NCBI RefSeq assembly: GCF_900103445.1
Contig: NZ_FNHS01000008.1
Location: forward strand, 241,153 to 305,152
Direction: 5' to 3'
Source of the DNA: Methylobacterium phyllostachyos
Lineage (GTDB): Bacteria > Pseudomonadota > Alphaproteobacteria > Rhizobiales > Beijerinckiaceae
DNA: 64,000 nt
Both the position numbers and the translations under genes were made by a program. The notes below the pieces were generated by a model that had not been told where the DNA came from, did no database searches, and saw nothing but the letters and a program-made list of their open reading frames with translations. Positions 16,512-24,617 of the stretch are shown here, piece by piece; the first letter of the stretch is position 1; every line of letters starts with the position of its first letter.

Positions 16512-17623
16512 TGGCCGAACGCCGTATCCTTGAACAGATCCTTGTATTCCCGCGGCTGCGAGCGCCAGTACTGCTTGGGCGCCCGCACCCGGGCGCCGAG
16601 TTCGGCCGCCGCGTGCCAGGGCCAGCGCGGATCGTAGAGCATGGCGCGGGCCAGCGAGATCGCGTCCGCCCGGCCCTCCTGCAGGATCGCCTCGGCCTGC
16701 TGGGCTTCGGTGATCAGCCCCACCGCGATGGTGGTCAGCCCGGTCTCGGCCTTGATCCGCTCGGCATAGGGCACCTGATAGCCCGGCCCGAGCTTGATCG
16801 CCTGCTTGGGCGAGACGCCCCCCGTGGAGACGTGGAGCGCCGGCGAGCCCGCGCGCTTCAACGCCTTGGCCAATTCCACGGTCTCGTCGATGTCCCAGCC
16901 GTCCTCGACCCAATCGGTGGCCGAGACGCGCAGCCAGACCGGGCTGCCCGCCGGCACGACGTCGCGCACCGCGTCGTAGACCTCCAGCGGGAAGCGCATC
17001 CGGTTCTCCAGGCTGCCGCCGTACTGGTCGGTGCGCTTGTTGGCGATGGGCGACAGGAACTGGTGCAGCAGGTAGCCATGGGCCCCGTGCAACTCCACGG
17101 CCTCGATGCCGAGCCGCACGGCGCGCTTGGCGGTGGCCACGAACTGGTCGCGGACGCGGCGGAGGTCGGCGGCGTCGAGGGCGTGGGGCGGCACCTCGCC
17201 CTCCCCGTGCGCCAGCGCCGAGGGCGCCTCGGTGCGCCAGCCATACGCGTGCTCGGGCGGGATCTGCTGGCCGCCGTCCCAGGGCGCCGCGCTCGACGCC
17301 TTGCGGCCGGCATGGGCGATCTGGATGCAGACTGGGATCGGCGCGTATTCGCGGATCGCGTCGAGCACGCGGCCGAGCGCGCGCTCGCAACCGTCGTTGT
17401 AGAGGCCGAGGTCCCAGGCGGTGATCCGCGCCTCGGGCGAGACCGCGGTGGCCTCCAGGGTCAGCAGACCGGCCCCCGACATGGCGAGCTGGCCCAGATG
17501 CATCATGTGCCAATCTGTGGCCTCGCCATCCCGGGCCGAATATTGGCACATCGGCGCGATCAGGATGCGGTTCTCGAGGGTGAGCGCGTCGAGCGTCAGC
17601 GGTTCGAACAGGCGAGCGGTCAT
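16505..17623 (-). CDS. NADH:flavin oxidoreductase, old yellow enzyme (YqjM-like)
   Basis: FMN-dependent ene-reductase of 372 residues. Conserved features: the flavin-site ILIAPMCQYSARDGEATDWHMMHLGQ near residue 21 with the YqjM-type cysteine, VCIQIAHAGRKASS near 98, and the substrate-site segment VELHGAHGYLLHQFLSPIANKRTDQYGGS near 170. The end VRAPKQYWRSQPREYKDLF is also typical. Old yellow enzymes reduce activated C=C bonds, often of electrophilic stress compounds. The start at 17623 matches the family; the open frame upstream is noise. Divergent from the phospholipase-like gene. Confidence 0.92.
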   Translation of the reverse strand: MTARLFEPLTLDALTLENRILIAPMCQYSARDGEATDWHMMHLGQLAMSGAGLLTLEATAVSPEARITAWDLGLYNDGCERALGRVLDAIREYAPIPVCIQIAHAGRKASSAAPWDGGQQIPPEHAYGWRTEAPSALAHGEGEVPPHALDAADLRRVRDQFVATAKRAVRLGIEAVELHGAHGYLLHQFLSPIANKRTDQYGGSLENRMRFPLEVYDAVRDVVPAGSPVWLRVSATDWVEDGWDIDETVELAKALKRAGSPALHVSTGGVSPKQAIKLGPGYQVPYAERIKAETGLTTIAVGLITEAQQAEAILQEGRADAISLARAMLYDPRWPWHAAAELGARVRAPKQYWRSQPREYKDLFKDTAFGQR

Positions 17624-17714
17624 CGGCAACTCCCAGTGGAGGCCCCACTCTGGCGCAGGACGGGCGCGGGAGCCAGTGCGGTGCGGCAGAGCACCCCTGC
17701 CCTGTGCCAGTTCG

Positions 17715-17740
17715 GGAACTTGCGGAGATCGCCGGCCGTT
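17715..17740 (+). promoter_or_regulatory. Candidate EcfG-type (general stress) promoter of the phospholipase A2-like gene
   Basis: GGAAC at 17715-17719 and CGTT at 17737-17740 with exactly 17 bases between, an exact match to the sigma-EcfG consensus. A leader of about 67 bases would precede the ATG at 17814. Confidence 0.5.
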
Positions 17741-17813
17741 TTTTGGCCTGTTGCCGCACCACGGCAACCGATGCGAACCGCCTGAGGGGGCGAGATCGCT
17801 AGAGGTCCCTACG

Positions 17814-18290
17814 ATGCTCACGAAACTTGCCGCCCCGCTCCTTCTGGCTGCCGGCTACGCCGCCCTCGCGGTGCCGTCGCAGGCCCAGCCCGCCGCCTTC
17901 GGTGGTCCCAAGATCCTGATCCACGGCAATTATTGCGGGCCGGGCAACAACGCCCCGCTGCCGCCGATCGATGCCCTCGATGCGGCCTGCGCCCGGCACG
18001 ACGCCTGCACGCCGCAGGGTGGCCTGCCGACGGAGGCTTGCAACCTGCGCCTGCAGCAGGATGCGGCGCTGATCGCCCGCGACCCGCGCCAGCCCGAGAA
18101 GCTCCGCTCGATGGCGGGACTGATCGCCGCGACCGCGACCCTGATCCCGTCCGAGTCGGGCCCGCAGCGGATGCCGGCTGCGTTCGCCAACGGGGCGGGG
18201 CCGGGCGCCTATGCGTCGAGCCTGCCCGCGCACGCTCCGGATGCCGGCGTCGCGCAGGACGACGACGGGGACGATGCTGACGCCGACTGA
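17814..18290 (+). CDS. Exported phospholipase A2-like protein
   Basis: A 158-residue protein with a signal peptide (MLTKLAAPLLLAAGYAALAVPSQA) and a short PLA2-like core: the calcium-loop-like NYCGPGN at residues 39-45 and the active-site helix DAACARHDAC at 56-65, with His62-Asp63 in the position of the catalytic HD pair. Classical enzymes have more disulfides; only the core is visible here, so lipase activity is inferred. The C-terminus is disordered and ends in an acidic run (DDDGDDADAD). An exact EcfG-type promoter match lies upstream. Confidence 0.72.
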   Translation: MLTKLAAPLLLAAGYAALAVPSQAQPAAFGGPKILIHGNYCGPGNNAPLPPIDALDAACARHDACTPQGGLPTEACNLRLQQDAALIARDPRQPEKLRSMAGLIAATATLIPSESGPQRMPAAFANGAGPGAYASSLPAHAPDAGVAQDDDGDDADAD

Positions 18291-18311
18291 GCGGCGGCGC
18301 CGCGCCCGGGG

Positions 18312-19517
18312 TCAGGCCCCGGCGCGCGGTTCCAGCGTGTGGGACAGGAAGAAGCGCAGCATCGCCCGGCTCGCATCCGGTCCCCGCGGCTCCGTATAGG
18401 ATCCGGCCGGGCTGCCCCCCGACCACGCGTGCCCGGCCCCGTGCAGGAGCCAGTGCTCCTGAACCGGCCGACCCGATGCGTCGCTCCGGACCGTGCGGGT
18501 ATAGGCGATGCCCCCCGGGCTCGTGTCCCGCGTGACCGTCTCGGTGAGGCCCGGGGCGGCTCCGGCCTGGGCCAGCACCTGATCGCCGTTGGCGGGATGA
18601 ACGGTGCGGTCGCCATCGCCGTGGAACACGATGGTGGGCACCGCCCGGGGATTGGTCCGGGTGGGCCCGGCCTGCCCCTTCATCGCCGCCAGCGCGCTCG
18701 GCAGGTCGCGGGCGGCGCCGCAGGCCAGCCCGGAATGGATCCCGACGGCGGCGAACAGGTCCGGATAGGTCGCCGCCAGAATCGCCGCCGCGGCGCCGCC
18801 GGCCGAGAGCCCCGCCGCATAGACCCGGGTCGGATCGGCCGAGAACTCCGCGATCACGGCCCGGGCGATGCCGGCGATGAGTTCCGGTTCGCCGCCCTCG
18901 CGCGCCTGATCGCCGGCCGCGTACCAGTTCCAGCACCGCTGCATATGGGCCGATTGCGCCTGCGCCGGATAGGCGACCAGGAAGGTCTGCTCCTCGGCCA
19001 GCGCGTTCATCTGTGTGCCCGCGGCGAAATCGTCCGGGTCCTGGGTGCAGCCGTGCAGCATCACCACGAGGGGCAGGGCTCGGCCCGCATAGCCGCTCGG
19101 CACGTAGACCTTGTAGCGCCGGCTGCCGGCGGTCCCCGTGAACGCCCGCTCCTCGAACCGCGCGCCGGGGGGGACCGGAACCGGTGACCGGCCCCGGGAG
19201 GCCGGGCGTCCCTCACGCAGCCCCCGCATCAGCGCCGACGGGTCGAACTCCGGCTGCGCCGCCCTGCCCTGCCCCGGCCGCGGGGCCGTCCAGGCGCCGC
19301 CGGGAGCTCCGGGGGCCTCCATGTCAAGGATCGTGTCGCCGCCGGCTGCCGGGCCGGAGGGATCGCCCGGCCGACCGTAGGTCTGCGCCCATTTGGCAAA
19401 GGCCGCCTCCTGGGTGCGCTGGAACCGGACCATCCGCTCCGAGAGGCGGTCGGTGCCGGCGCTCCCGTGCGGGGGCAGGTCGAATTTGGACAGATCGATC
19501 TTCGGAAAGCGGAACAT
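18312..19517 (-). CDS. PHB depolymerase-family esterase (LpqC-type alpha/beta hydrolase)
   Basis: A 401-residue alpha/beta hydrolase of the esterase PHB depolymerase family. Core motifs: YVPSGYAGRALPLVVMLHGCTQDPDDFAAGTQMN near residue 140, the nucleophile in YAAGLSAGGAAAAILAATYPDLF near 215 (GLSAGG), FHGDGDRTVHPAN near 300 and the C-terminal histidine in LLHGAGHAWSGG near 360. There is no signal peptide; the first 130 residues are a variable Pro/Gly-rich extension. Relatives act on polyhydroxybutyrate, feruloyl or acetyl-xylan esters. A ribbon-helix-helix gene lies 72 bases upstream on the same strand. Confidence 0.87.
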   Translation of the reverse strand: MFRFPKIDLSKFDLPPHGSAGTDRLSERMVRFQRTQEAAFAKWAQTYGRPGDPSGPAAGGDTILDMEAPGAPGGAWTAPRPGQGRAAQPEFDPSALMRGLREGRPASRGRSPVPVPPGARFEERAFTGTAGSRRYKVYVPSGYAGRALPLVVMLHGCTQDPDDFAAGTQMNALAEEQTFLVAYPAQAQSAHMQRCWNWYAAGDQAREGGEPELIAGIARAVIAEFSADPTRVYAAGLSAGGAAAAILAATYPDLFAAVGIHSGLACGAARDLPSALAAMKGQAGPTRTNPRAVPTIVFHGDGDRTVHPANGDQVLAQAGAAPGLTETVTRDTSPGGIAYTRTVRSDASGRPVQEHWLLHGAGHAWSGGSPAGSYTEPRGPDASRAMLRFFLSHTLEPRAGA

Positions 19518-19589
19518 GGGCCGATCCTTCGGGATGGAGTTCGGATACGGCCGGACGGTTCACCCGCCTCTGCGACCGGCTGCAGGAGG

Positions 19590-20009
19590 TCAGGCGATCC
19601 GGTCGGCCAGGGCGGCCTTCACGGCAGGGCTTGCCTGGAAGGTGCCGAGAACCTCGACGGAGGCGATGGCGGCGCGAGCCAACTCCGGCGTGACGTCGCC
19701 CGCGACGGTGGCGAGGCCCAGCACCTGGATGTGCAGGAGCCGCCCGGAATCGCGCGCTGCTTCGAGTTCGGCCCGCCCGTAATGCGCGATCCCGAGGCGG
19801 AGCTGGCGCCGGGCCACGGATTGGCGAACCGCGTCGTCGTGCCGGTCGAGCTGGTTGCGTACGGCGGTGCGGATGAAGTCGGCCCGGTTGGCGTAGAAGC
19901 CGTCCCGGACCATCAGGTCGATGCGGCCGAGATCGACGAAGCCGAGATTGACCGTGATTTTCTCGCTGTCCGGCACCTTCGGCCGGGGGTCGGGTATGGG
20001 GTTACTCAT
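19590..20009 (-). CDS. Ribbon-helix-helix (CopG/ParD-like) protein
   Basis: A 139-residue protein whose N-terminal half has the ribbon-helix-helix pattern: a strand ITVNLGFVDLGRIDLMV near residue 18 followed by helices with YANRADFIRTAVRNQLDRHDDAV. The C-terminal half is helical and unassigned. The ATG at 20009 follows a near-perfect 44-base palindrome, as would suit a self-regulating RHH protein. It shares strand and likely transcript with the PHB-depolymerase-type esterase downstream, so it may regulate it. No toxin gene is adjacent. Confidence 0.72.
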   Translation of the reverse strand: MSNPIPDPRPKVPDSEKITVNLGFVDLGRIDLMVRDGFYANRADFIRTAVRNQLDRHDDAVRQSVARRQLRLGIAHYGRAELEAARDSGRLLHIQVLGLATVAGDVTPELARAAIASVEVLGTFQASPAVKAALADRIA

Positions 20010-20013
20010 CGCC

Positions 20014-20057
20014 TCGCCATCTCTGGACCATCCCAGTGGATGGTCCAGAGATGGCGA
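20014..20057. promoter_or_regulatory. Perfect 20-base-arm palindrome at the translation start of the RHH gene
   Basis: The arms TCGCCATCTCTGGACCATCC and its exact complement flank the four bases CAGT. The near arm ends four bases before the RHH start codon and covers its ribosome-binding region. As DNA it could be an operator for the RHH protein; as RNA it would be a very stable hairpin able to block translation. Confidence 0.6.
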
Positions 20058-20098
20058 CGGGCTGGCAAGGTGCAATGCCCACCATCCCGAAAAGTCAT

Positions 20099-20237
20099 GG
20101 TTTCGAAAGGGCGAGCCCTTTCGCGGGTGCAGGGCGGAGCCCTGCATACGGGTTCGGTGCCCCCCACCAGGGGCACCGAACCCGTGCGTCGGGGTTTCAC
20201 CCCGACACCCCACCAAAGGGCTTGCCCTTTGGGATCC
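20099..20237. repeat. Multi-hairpin interspersed repeat, copy 1 (family D)
   Basis: About 139 bases of consecutive hairpins: GAAAGGG/CCCTTTC, GCAGGGC/GCCCTGC, a central ACGGGTTCGGTGCCCC/GGGGCACCGAACCCGT, CGGGGT/ACCCCG, and CCAAAGGG/CCCTTTGG. It fills the gap between the RHH gene and the end of prpE. Related copies lie at 26947, 30795 and 36058. Confidence 0.85.
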
Positions 20238-22163
20238 CTAGGTTTCGCCGATGCCCCGTCCTTTCAGGGTGTCGCCGATCTCGTCGAGGGCGGTGGCGTC
20301 GTCGATCGTGGCGGGCATCGTCCACGGTTCGTGGTCGGCGATGCGCTTCATGGTGGCCCGCAGGATCTTGCCTGACCGGGTCTTGGGCAGCCGCGGTACG
20401 GTGAGCGCCAGCTTGAAGGCAGCCACCGGGCCGATCTCGTCGCGCACCTTGGCGACGAGTTCCCGCTCGATCGCCTCGGTCGACCGGTCGACGCCGGCCT
20501 TCAGCACCACGAAGCCGCAGGGCACCTCCCCCTTCAGGGAGTCGCGGATGCCGATCACCGCGCATTCGGCCACGTCCGGATGGCCGGCCAGCACCGCCTC
20601 CATGCCGCCGGTGGAGAGCCGGTGGCCCGCCACGTTGATGATGTCGTCGGTCCGCCCCAGGACCGTGATGTAGCCGTCGCCGTCGATCACCCCGGCATCC
20701 GAGGTGTCGTAATAGCCCGGGAAGGTGGCGAGATAGCTCGACCGCATCCGCTCGTCCGAGCCCCAGAGGGTCGGCAGGCAACCGGGCGGCAGCGGCAGGC
20801 GGATCGCGATCGTGCCCATCGTGTCGGCCGGGACGGGCTTGCCGCCCTCGTCCAAGACCTCGACTCGGTAGCCCGGCATCGGCACGCAGGTGCTGCCGTG
20901 CTTCACCGGCAGCAGGCCGAGGCCCATCGGGTTGCCGGCGATCGGCCAGCCGGTCTCGGTCTGCCACCAATGGTCGATCACCGGCCGGTTCAGCACCCGT
21001 TCGGCCCAGGCGACCGAATCCGGGTCCGCGCGCTCGCCGGCCAGGAACAGGCTGCGGAAGGCCGAGAGGTCATAATCGGCGATCCGGGCGCCGGCGGAAT
21101 CCTCCTTCTTGATGGCGCGGAGCGCCGTCGGCGCCGTGAACAGGCACACGACCCCGTACTCGGCAACCACCCGCCAGAAGGCGCCGGCATCGGGGGTACC
21201 CACCGGCTTACCCTCGTACAGCACCGTGGTGCAGCCATGCAGGAGCGGCGCGTAGACGATATAGGAATGCCCGACGACCCAGCCGATGTCGGAGGCGCAG
21301 AAATAGGTCTCGCCGGGCTGCACCCCGTAGAGATTGGGCATCGACCACGCGAGCGCCACGAGGTAGCCGCCCGTGTCGCGCACCACGCCCTTGGGCTTCC
21401 CGGTCGTGCCGGAGGTGTAGAGGATGTAGAGTGGGTCGGTGGCGGCGACCGGCACGCACGCCGCTCGCTTTCCTGCGGCGGCGGCTTCCGCCACGGCCTC
21501 GGCCCAGTCGCTGTCCCGCCCCGGCGCGAGCGTTGCCGCGCATTGGGGGCGCTGGAGGATCAGGCAGGCCTCCGGCTTGTGGCGCGAGGCGTCGATCGCC
21601 GCGTCGAGGAGCGGCTTGTAGGCGACCACGCGATTCGGCTCGATCCCGCAGGAGGCCGCCAGCACCACCTTGGGCGCCGCATCCTCAATCCGCACCGCCA
21701 GCTCGTTCGCCGCGAATCCGCCGAACACCACCGAGTGGACCGCTCCGAGCCGCGCGCAGGCCAGCATGCCGAACAGGGCCTCGGGCACCATCGGCATGTA
21801 GAGAATCACCCGATCGCCCTGGCCAACCCCGAGCCCGGCCAACACCGCGGCCAGCGTCGAGACCTCCTCGCGCAAGTCTCGGTAGGTGATGCTGCGCTTC
21901 GTGCCAGTGACGGGGGAATCGTAGCGGATCGCCACCTGCCCGGCCCGCGGCCCGTCGGCGTGCCGGTCGACGGCGTTGTGGCAGGCGTTGAGCGAACCGT
22001 CCGGAAACCAGCGGCCATAGGGGCCGGATTCCGGCGCGAAAGCTTGGGTGGGCGCCTGCGCCCAGTCGATCGCGCGGGCCGCGTCGAGCCAGAACGCCTC
22101 CGGGTCGCGCAGGGCCGCGTTGTAGATTTCCGGATAGCGGCCCGGAAGGCTGTCGGTCGTCAT
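20238..22163 (-). CDS. prpE: Propionyl-CoA (acyl-CoA) synthetase PrpE
   Basis: AMP-forming acyl-CoA ligase of 641 residues that activates propionate, or acetate less well, for central metabolism. Visible motifs: the P-loop-like LYILYTSGTTGKPKGVVRDTGGY near residue 245, HWWQTETGWPIAGN near 405 (typical of PrpE rather than Acs), GYYDTSDAGVIDGDGYITVLGRTDDIINVAGHRLSTG near 490, and the C-terminal PRLPKTRSGKILRATMKRI, whose last lysine is the acylation-controlled catalytic residue. The start at 22163 fits the family N-terminus. Divergent from the iminopeptidase gene. Confidence 0.92.
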   Translation of the reverse strand: MTTDSLPGRYPEIYNAALRDPEAFWLDAARAIDWAQAPTQAFAPESGPYGRWFPDGSLNACHNAVDRHADGPRAGQVAIRYDSPVTGTKRSITYRDLREEVSTLAAVLAGLGVGQGDRVILYMPMVPEALFGMLACARLGAVHSVVFGGFAANELAVRIEDAAPKVVLAASCGIEPNRVVAYKPLLDAAIDASRHKPEACLILQRPQCAATLAPGRDSDWAEAVAEAAAAGKRAACVPVAATDPLYILYTSGTTGKPKGVVRDTGGYLVALAWSMPNLYGVQPGETYFCASDIGWVVGHSYIVYAPLLHGCTTVLYEGKPVGTPDAGAFWRVVAEYGVVCLFTAPTALRAIKKEDSAGARIADYDLSAFRSLFLAGERADPDSVAWAERVLNRPVIDHWWQTETGWPIAGNPMGLGLLPVKHGSTCVPMPGYRVEVLDEGGKPVPADTMGTIAIRLPLPPGCLPTLWGSDERMRSSYLATFPGYYDTSDAGVIDGDGYITVLGRTDDIINVAGHRLSTGGMEAVLAGHPDVAECAVIGIRDSLKGEVPCGFVVLKAGVDRSTEAIERELVAKVRDEIGPVAAFKLALTVPRLPKTRSGKILRATMKRIADHEPWTMPATIDDATALDEIGDTLKGRGIGET

Positions 22164-22365
22164 CGGTCGGCGTTCCCCGTGCCGCTCTCCGGCGGCGGGG
22201 GCAGAGTAGCGCATTCTCGTGCGGGGGCGAGACAGGGCGTGAGCACTGTGAGGGCAGGGCGCCTCGACCGTCGCGATGTCAGCGCACTTTGAAGCTTGGT
22301 GGATGTAACGGAATCCTGTCGCCGCGCCGCGCGTGGGCGTGCTCCTGGGTCGGTGGGATGGTGCG

Positions 22366-23328
22366 ATGACGCTTGCATCGGATGAGCCGCGAATCGCTGG
22401 CTTTGAGGCGGGGCATCTCAGCGTTGCCGGCGGACACCTCATCTACTGGGAGGTCTCGGGCCATCCGGATGGCAAGCCTGCGCTGTTCCTCCATGGCGGA
22501 CCCGGCTCCCCGGCGCGTTCGGGTGGCTACCGGCGGCTGTTCGATCCGGCGCGGTATCGGCTCGTCTCCATCGATCAACGGGGCTGCGGGCGCAGCAGCC
22601 CCCTCGTCGTGGAGGCCCTGGAGCGCCTCCACGAGAACACGACGCCGGCCCTGATCGGCGATCTCGAGGCGGTTCGAGAGCACCTCGGCATATCCCGGTG
22701 GCTAGTCGCGGGCACATCCTGGGGCACCACCTTGGCGCTCGCCTACGCGCAGGCACATCCCGAAATCGTCACCGCGTTGGTGCTGGGCGCCGTTACCACC
22801 ACGAGTCGCGCGGAGGTGGACTGGATCACCGAAGAAATCGGCCGGGTCTTCCCCGACGCGTGGCATCGCTTCGCGGCCGCTTCAGGCCGCCGCGAAGGCG
22901 AACGGATCGTTGAGGCCTATGCGCGGCGCTTGGCGGGCGACGATCCGGAGGATCGCGCGCAGGCCACCGCTGCCTGGTGTGCCTGGGAGAATATTCATGT
23001 CTCCCTCAGCCCCGGCTTCAAGCCGCTCGACTTCCCCGATCCCGTATCTGCGGCGGTCTTCGCGACGCTCGTGACCCATTACTGGGTGAACGACGCCTTC
23101 CTGTCCGGAGAGGCCAGGATCCTCGATCGTATGGACCGGATCCAGGACATCCCGGGTGTCCTGATCCACGGCCGACGCGATATCAGCAGTCCGAGCATGA
23201 CGCCCTGGCGGCTGCATCGGCTCTGGCCGGCGAGCTGGCTGCACATCGTGGAGACCGAGGGGCATGGCGGTCCGGAGATGAGTGCCGAGATGCGGCGTGC
23301 CCTCGATGCTTTCGCGAGCGGCCGGTGA
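22366..23328 (+). CDS. pip: Proline iminopeptidase (alpha/beta hydrolase, S33)
   Basis: Cytoplasmic serine peptidase of 320 residues that removes N-terminal proline. Family motifs: LFLHGGPGSPARSGGYRRLFDPARYRLVSIDQRGCGRSSP near residue 40, the nucleophile in LVAGTSWGTTLALAYAQAHPE near 108, and the late acid and histidine in GVLIHGRRDISSP near 265 and VETEGHGG near 295. The ATG at 22366 is preferred to one 33 bases upstream because it sits next to the conserved start of the domain. The gene ends in front of a strong hairpin shared with the convergent DUF465 gene. Confidence 0.88.
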   Translation: MTLASDEPRIAGFEAGHLSVAGGHLIYWEVSGHPDGKPALFLHGGPGSPARSGGYRRLFDPARYRLVSIDQRGCGRSSPLVVEALERLHENTTPALIGDLEAVREHLGISRWLVAGTSWGTTLALAYAQAHPEIVTALVLGAVTTTSRAEVDWITEEIGRVFPDAWHRFAAASGRREGERIVEAYARRLAGDDPEDRAQATAAWCAWENIHVSLSPGFKPLDFPDPVSAAVFATLVTHYWVNDAFLSGEARILDRMDRIQDIPGVLIHGRRDISSPSMTPWRLHRLWPASWLHIVETEGHGGPEMSAEMRRALDAFASGR

Positions 23329-23373
23329 GGTTCGCAGCCCATGTCCCGGAACGCGAGGTCGCGCAACGCAGAA

Positions 23374-23402
23374 CCGCCGCACCGGGGCTCCCGATGCGGC
23401 GG
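23374..23402. terminator. Hairpin between convergent genes
   Basis: CCGCCGCACCGGG and CCCGATGCGGCGG pair over 13 positions around GCT. The single mismatch is C-A in plus-strand RNA but a tolerated G-U in minus-strand RNA, so the hairpin is better on the DUF465 (minus) side. No T-run follows. Confidence 0.5.
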
Positions 23403-23447
23403 CGTCTGTGGTGCTGGGTCTATGAACTGTGAAGACGGATCAGTGGC

Positions 23448-23630
23448 TCAGTGCAGGGTGTCGCCGGCCCCCCGGAGCCGGTTGATCTCGTCCTTGAGGA
23501 GGAGTTTCCGTCGCTTCAGTTCGGCGATGTGGAGGTCGTTCGCCGAAGGCCTGTGGATCGCTTCCTGAATCTCGCGCTCGAGGGCTTCGTGCTTCCGGGC
23601 GAGTTGGCTCAGATGCGTCTGCAGCGACAT
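23448..23630 (-). CDS. DUF465 (YdcH-like) small coiled-coil protein
   Basis: A 60-residue helical protein of the DUF465 family: a predicted helical hairpin with LARKHEALEREIQEAIHRPSANDLHIAELKRRKLLLKDEINRL. The LKRRKLLLKDEI segment is the family signature. Function is not established. It is divergent from a second DUF465 gene 131 bases away. Confidence 0.85.
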   Translation of the reverse strand: MSLQTHLSQLARKHEALEREIQEAIHRPSANDLHIAELKRRKLLLKDEINRLRGAGDTLH

Positions 23631-23761
23631 GAGTCGAATCTCCTGTCATCGTTTCGACACGCCAAGACTGACACAGGATGCCGCACCTGTTGAAGCGTTT
23701 TCTCCGGCTAAGCTTGGTGAAGGCTTGCCGGCATGGCTTGTCCCAGGGAAGGGCGTGACGC

Positions 23762-24025
23762 ATGCTCTCATCGGGTGATGAGCGATCCTTTGGCCCGCAG
23801 GTGCAGATGGCGGACGAGTCGGGTGAGAACGCGCAGACGGACCTCCAGGCCGAGCTGGCCCGGTTGCGCGAGGAGCACCGGGATCTCGACAGCGCCATCG
23901 AGGCGCTGGAGCGCAGCGTCGCCGGGGATCAACTCCAGATCCAGCGCCTGAAGAAGCGCAAGCTGACCCTGCGCGACCGGATCTTCCATATCGAGGACGC
24001 GATCACGCCGGATATCATCGCCTGA
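23762..24025 (+). CDS. DUF465 (YdcH-like) small coiled-coil protein, second copy
   Basis: An 87-residue protein ending in the DUF465 core: LQAELARLREEHRDLDSAIEALERS, then LKKRKLTLRDRIFHIEDAITPDIIA, the standard C-terminus of alphaproteobacterial members. A start at 23762 has the site AGGGAAGGG eight bases upstream; an internal ATG at 23807 would give a 72-residue form. It precedes purE by 78 bases on the same strand and may share its transcript. Function unknown. Confidence 0.85.
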   Translation: MLSSGDERSFGPQVQMADESGENAQTDLQAELARLREEHRDLDSAIEALERSVAGDQLQIQRLKKRKLTLRDRIFHIEDAITPDIIA

Positions 24026-24103
24026 TACCGGTGGACGCCCCCGGGCGCCGTCTTGCCGCAGGGCCGCCGCGCCTGTAAGCGCCCTCTTTTGCCGGGATCA
24101 ACG

Positions 24104-24601
24104 ATGGCGTCGCCTCCGGTCGCGATCATCATGGGCAGCCAGTCCGACTGGGCGACCATGCGGCATGCCGCCGAGACGCTCGACGCGCTGGCCGTGCCCT
24201 ACGACGCCCGGATCGTCTCGGCCCACCGCACCCCCGACCGGCTCGTCGCCTTCGCCAAGGGGGCGGTCGCGGCCGGCCTCAAGGTCGTGATCGCGGGGGC
24301 AGGCGGCGCCGCGCACCTGCCCGGCATGGCCGCCGCCATGACCCGCCTGCCGGTCTTCGGCGTGCCGGTGGAATCGAAGGCGCTCTCGGGGCAGGACAGC
24401 CTGCTCTCCATCGTCCAAATGCCGGCCGGCATCCCGGTTGGGACGCTGGCGATCGGCCGGGCCGGGGCGGTCAACGCGGCGTTGCTCGCCGCATCGGTGC
24501 TGGCGCTCTCCGATCCGGATCTGGCGGAGCGTCTGGAAGCGTGGCGCGCGGCTCAGACCGCGTCGGTGGCCGAGCGGCCGGAGACGGAAGCACAATCGTG
24601 A
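24104..24601 (+). CDS. purE: N5-carboxyaminoimidazole ribonucleotide mutase PurE
   Basis: Class I PurE of 165 residues, converting N5-CAIR to CAIR in purine synthesis. Conserved elements: [13 protein letters not shown] near residue 7, [13 protein letters not shown] near 35 with the catalytic histidine, [25 protein letters not shown] near 65 and [17 protein letters not shown] near 105. The ATG at 24104 starts the conserved domain; the frame is open further upstream. PurK follows 16 bases downstream, the usual partner. Confidence 0.96.
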   Translation: MASPPVAIIMGSQSDWATMRHAAETLDALAVPYDARIVSAHRTPDRLVAFAKGAVAAGLKVVIAGAGGAAHLPGMAAAMTRLPVFGVPVESKALSGQDSLLSIVQMPAGIPVGTLAIGRAGAVNAALLAASVLALSDPDLAERLEAWRAAQTASVAERPETEAQS

Positions 24602-24617
24602 CGGATGGGTTTCTCGC

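Noticed and set aside
20580..22292. 570-codon plus-strand open frame
   Set aside because: Antisense to prpE, with no recognisable motif.
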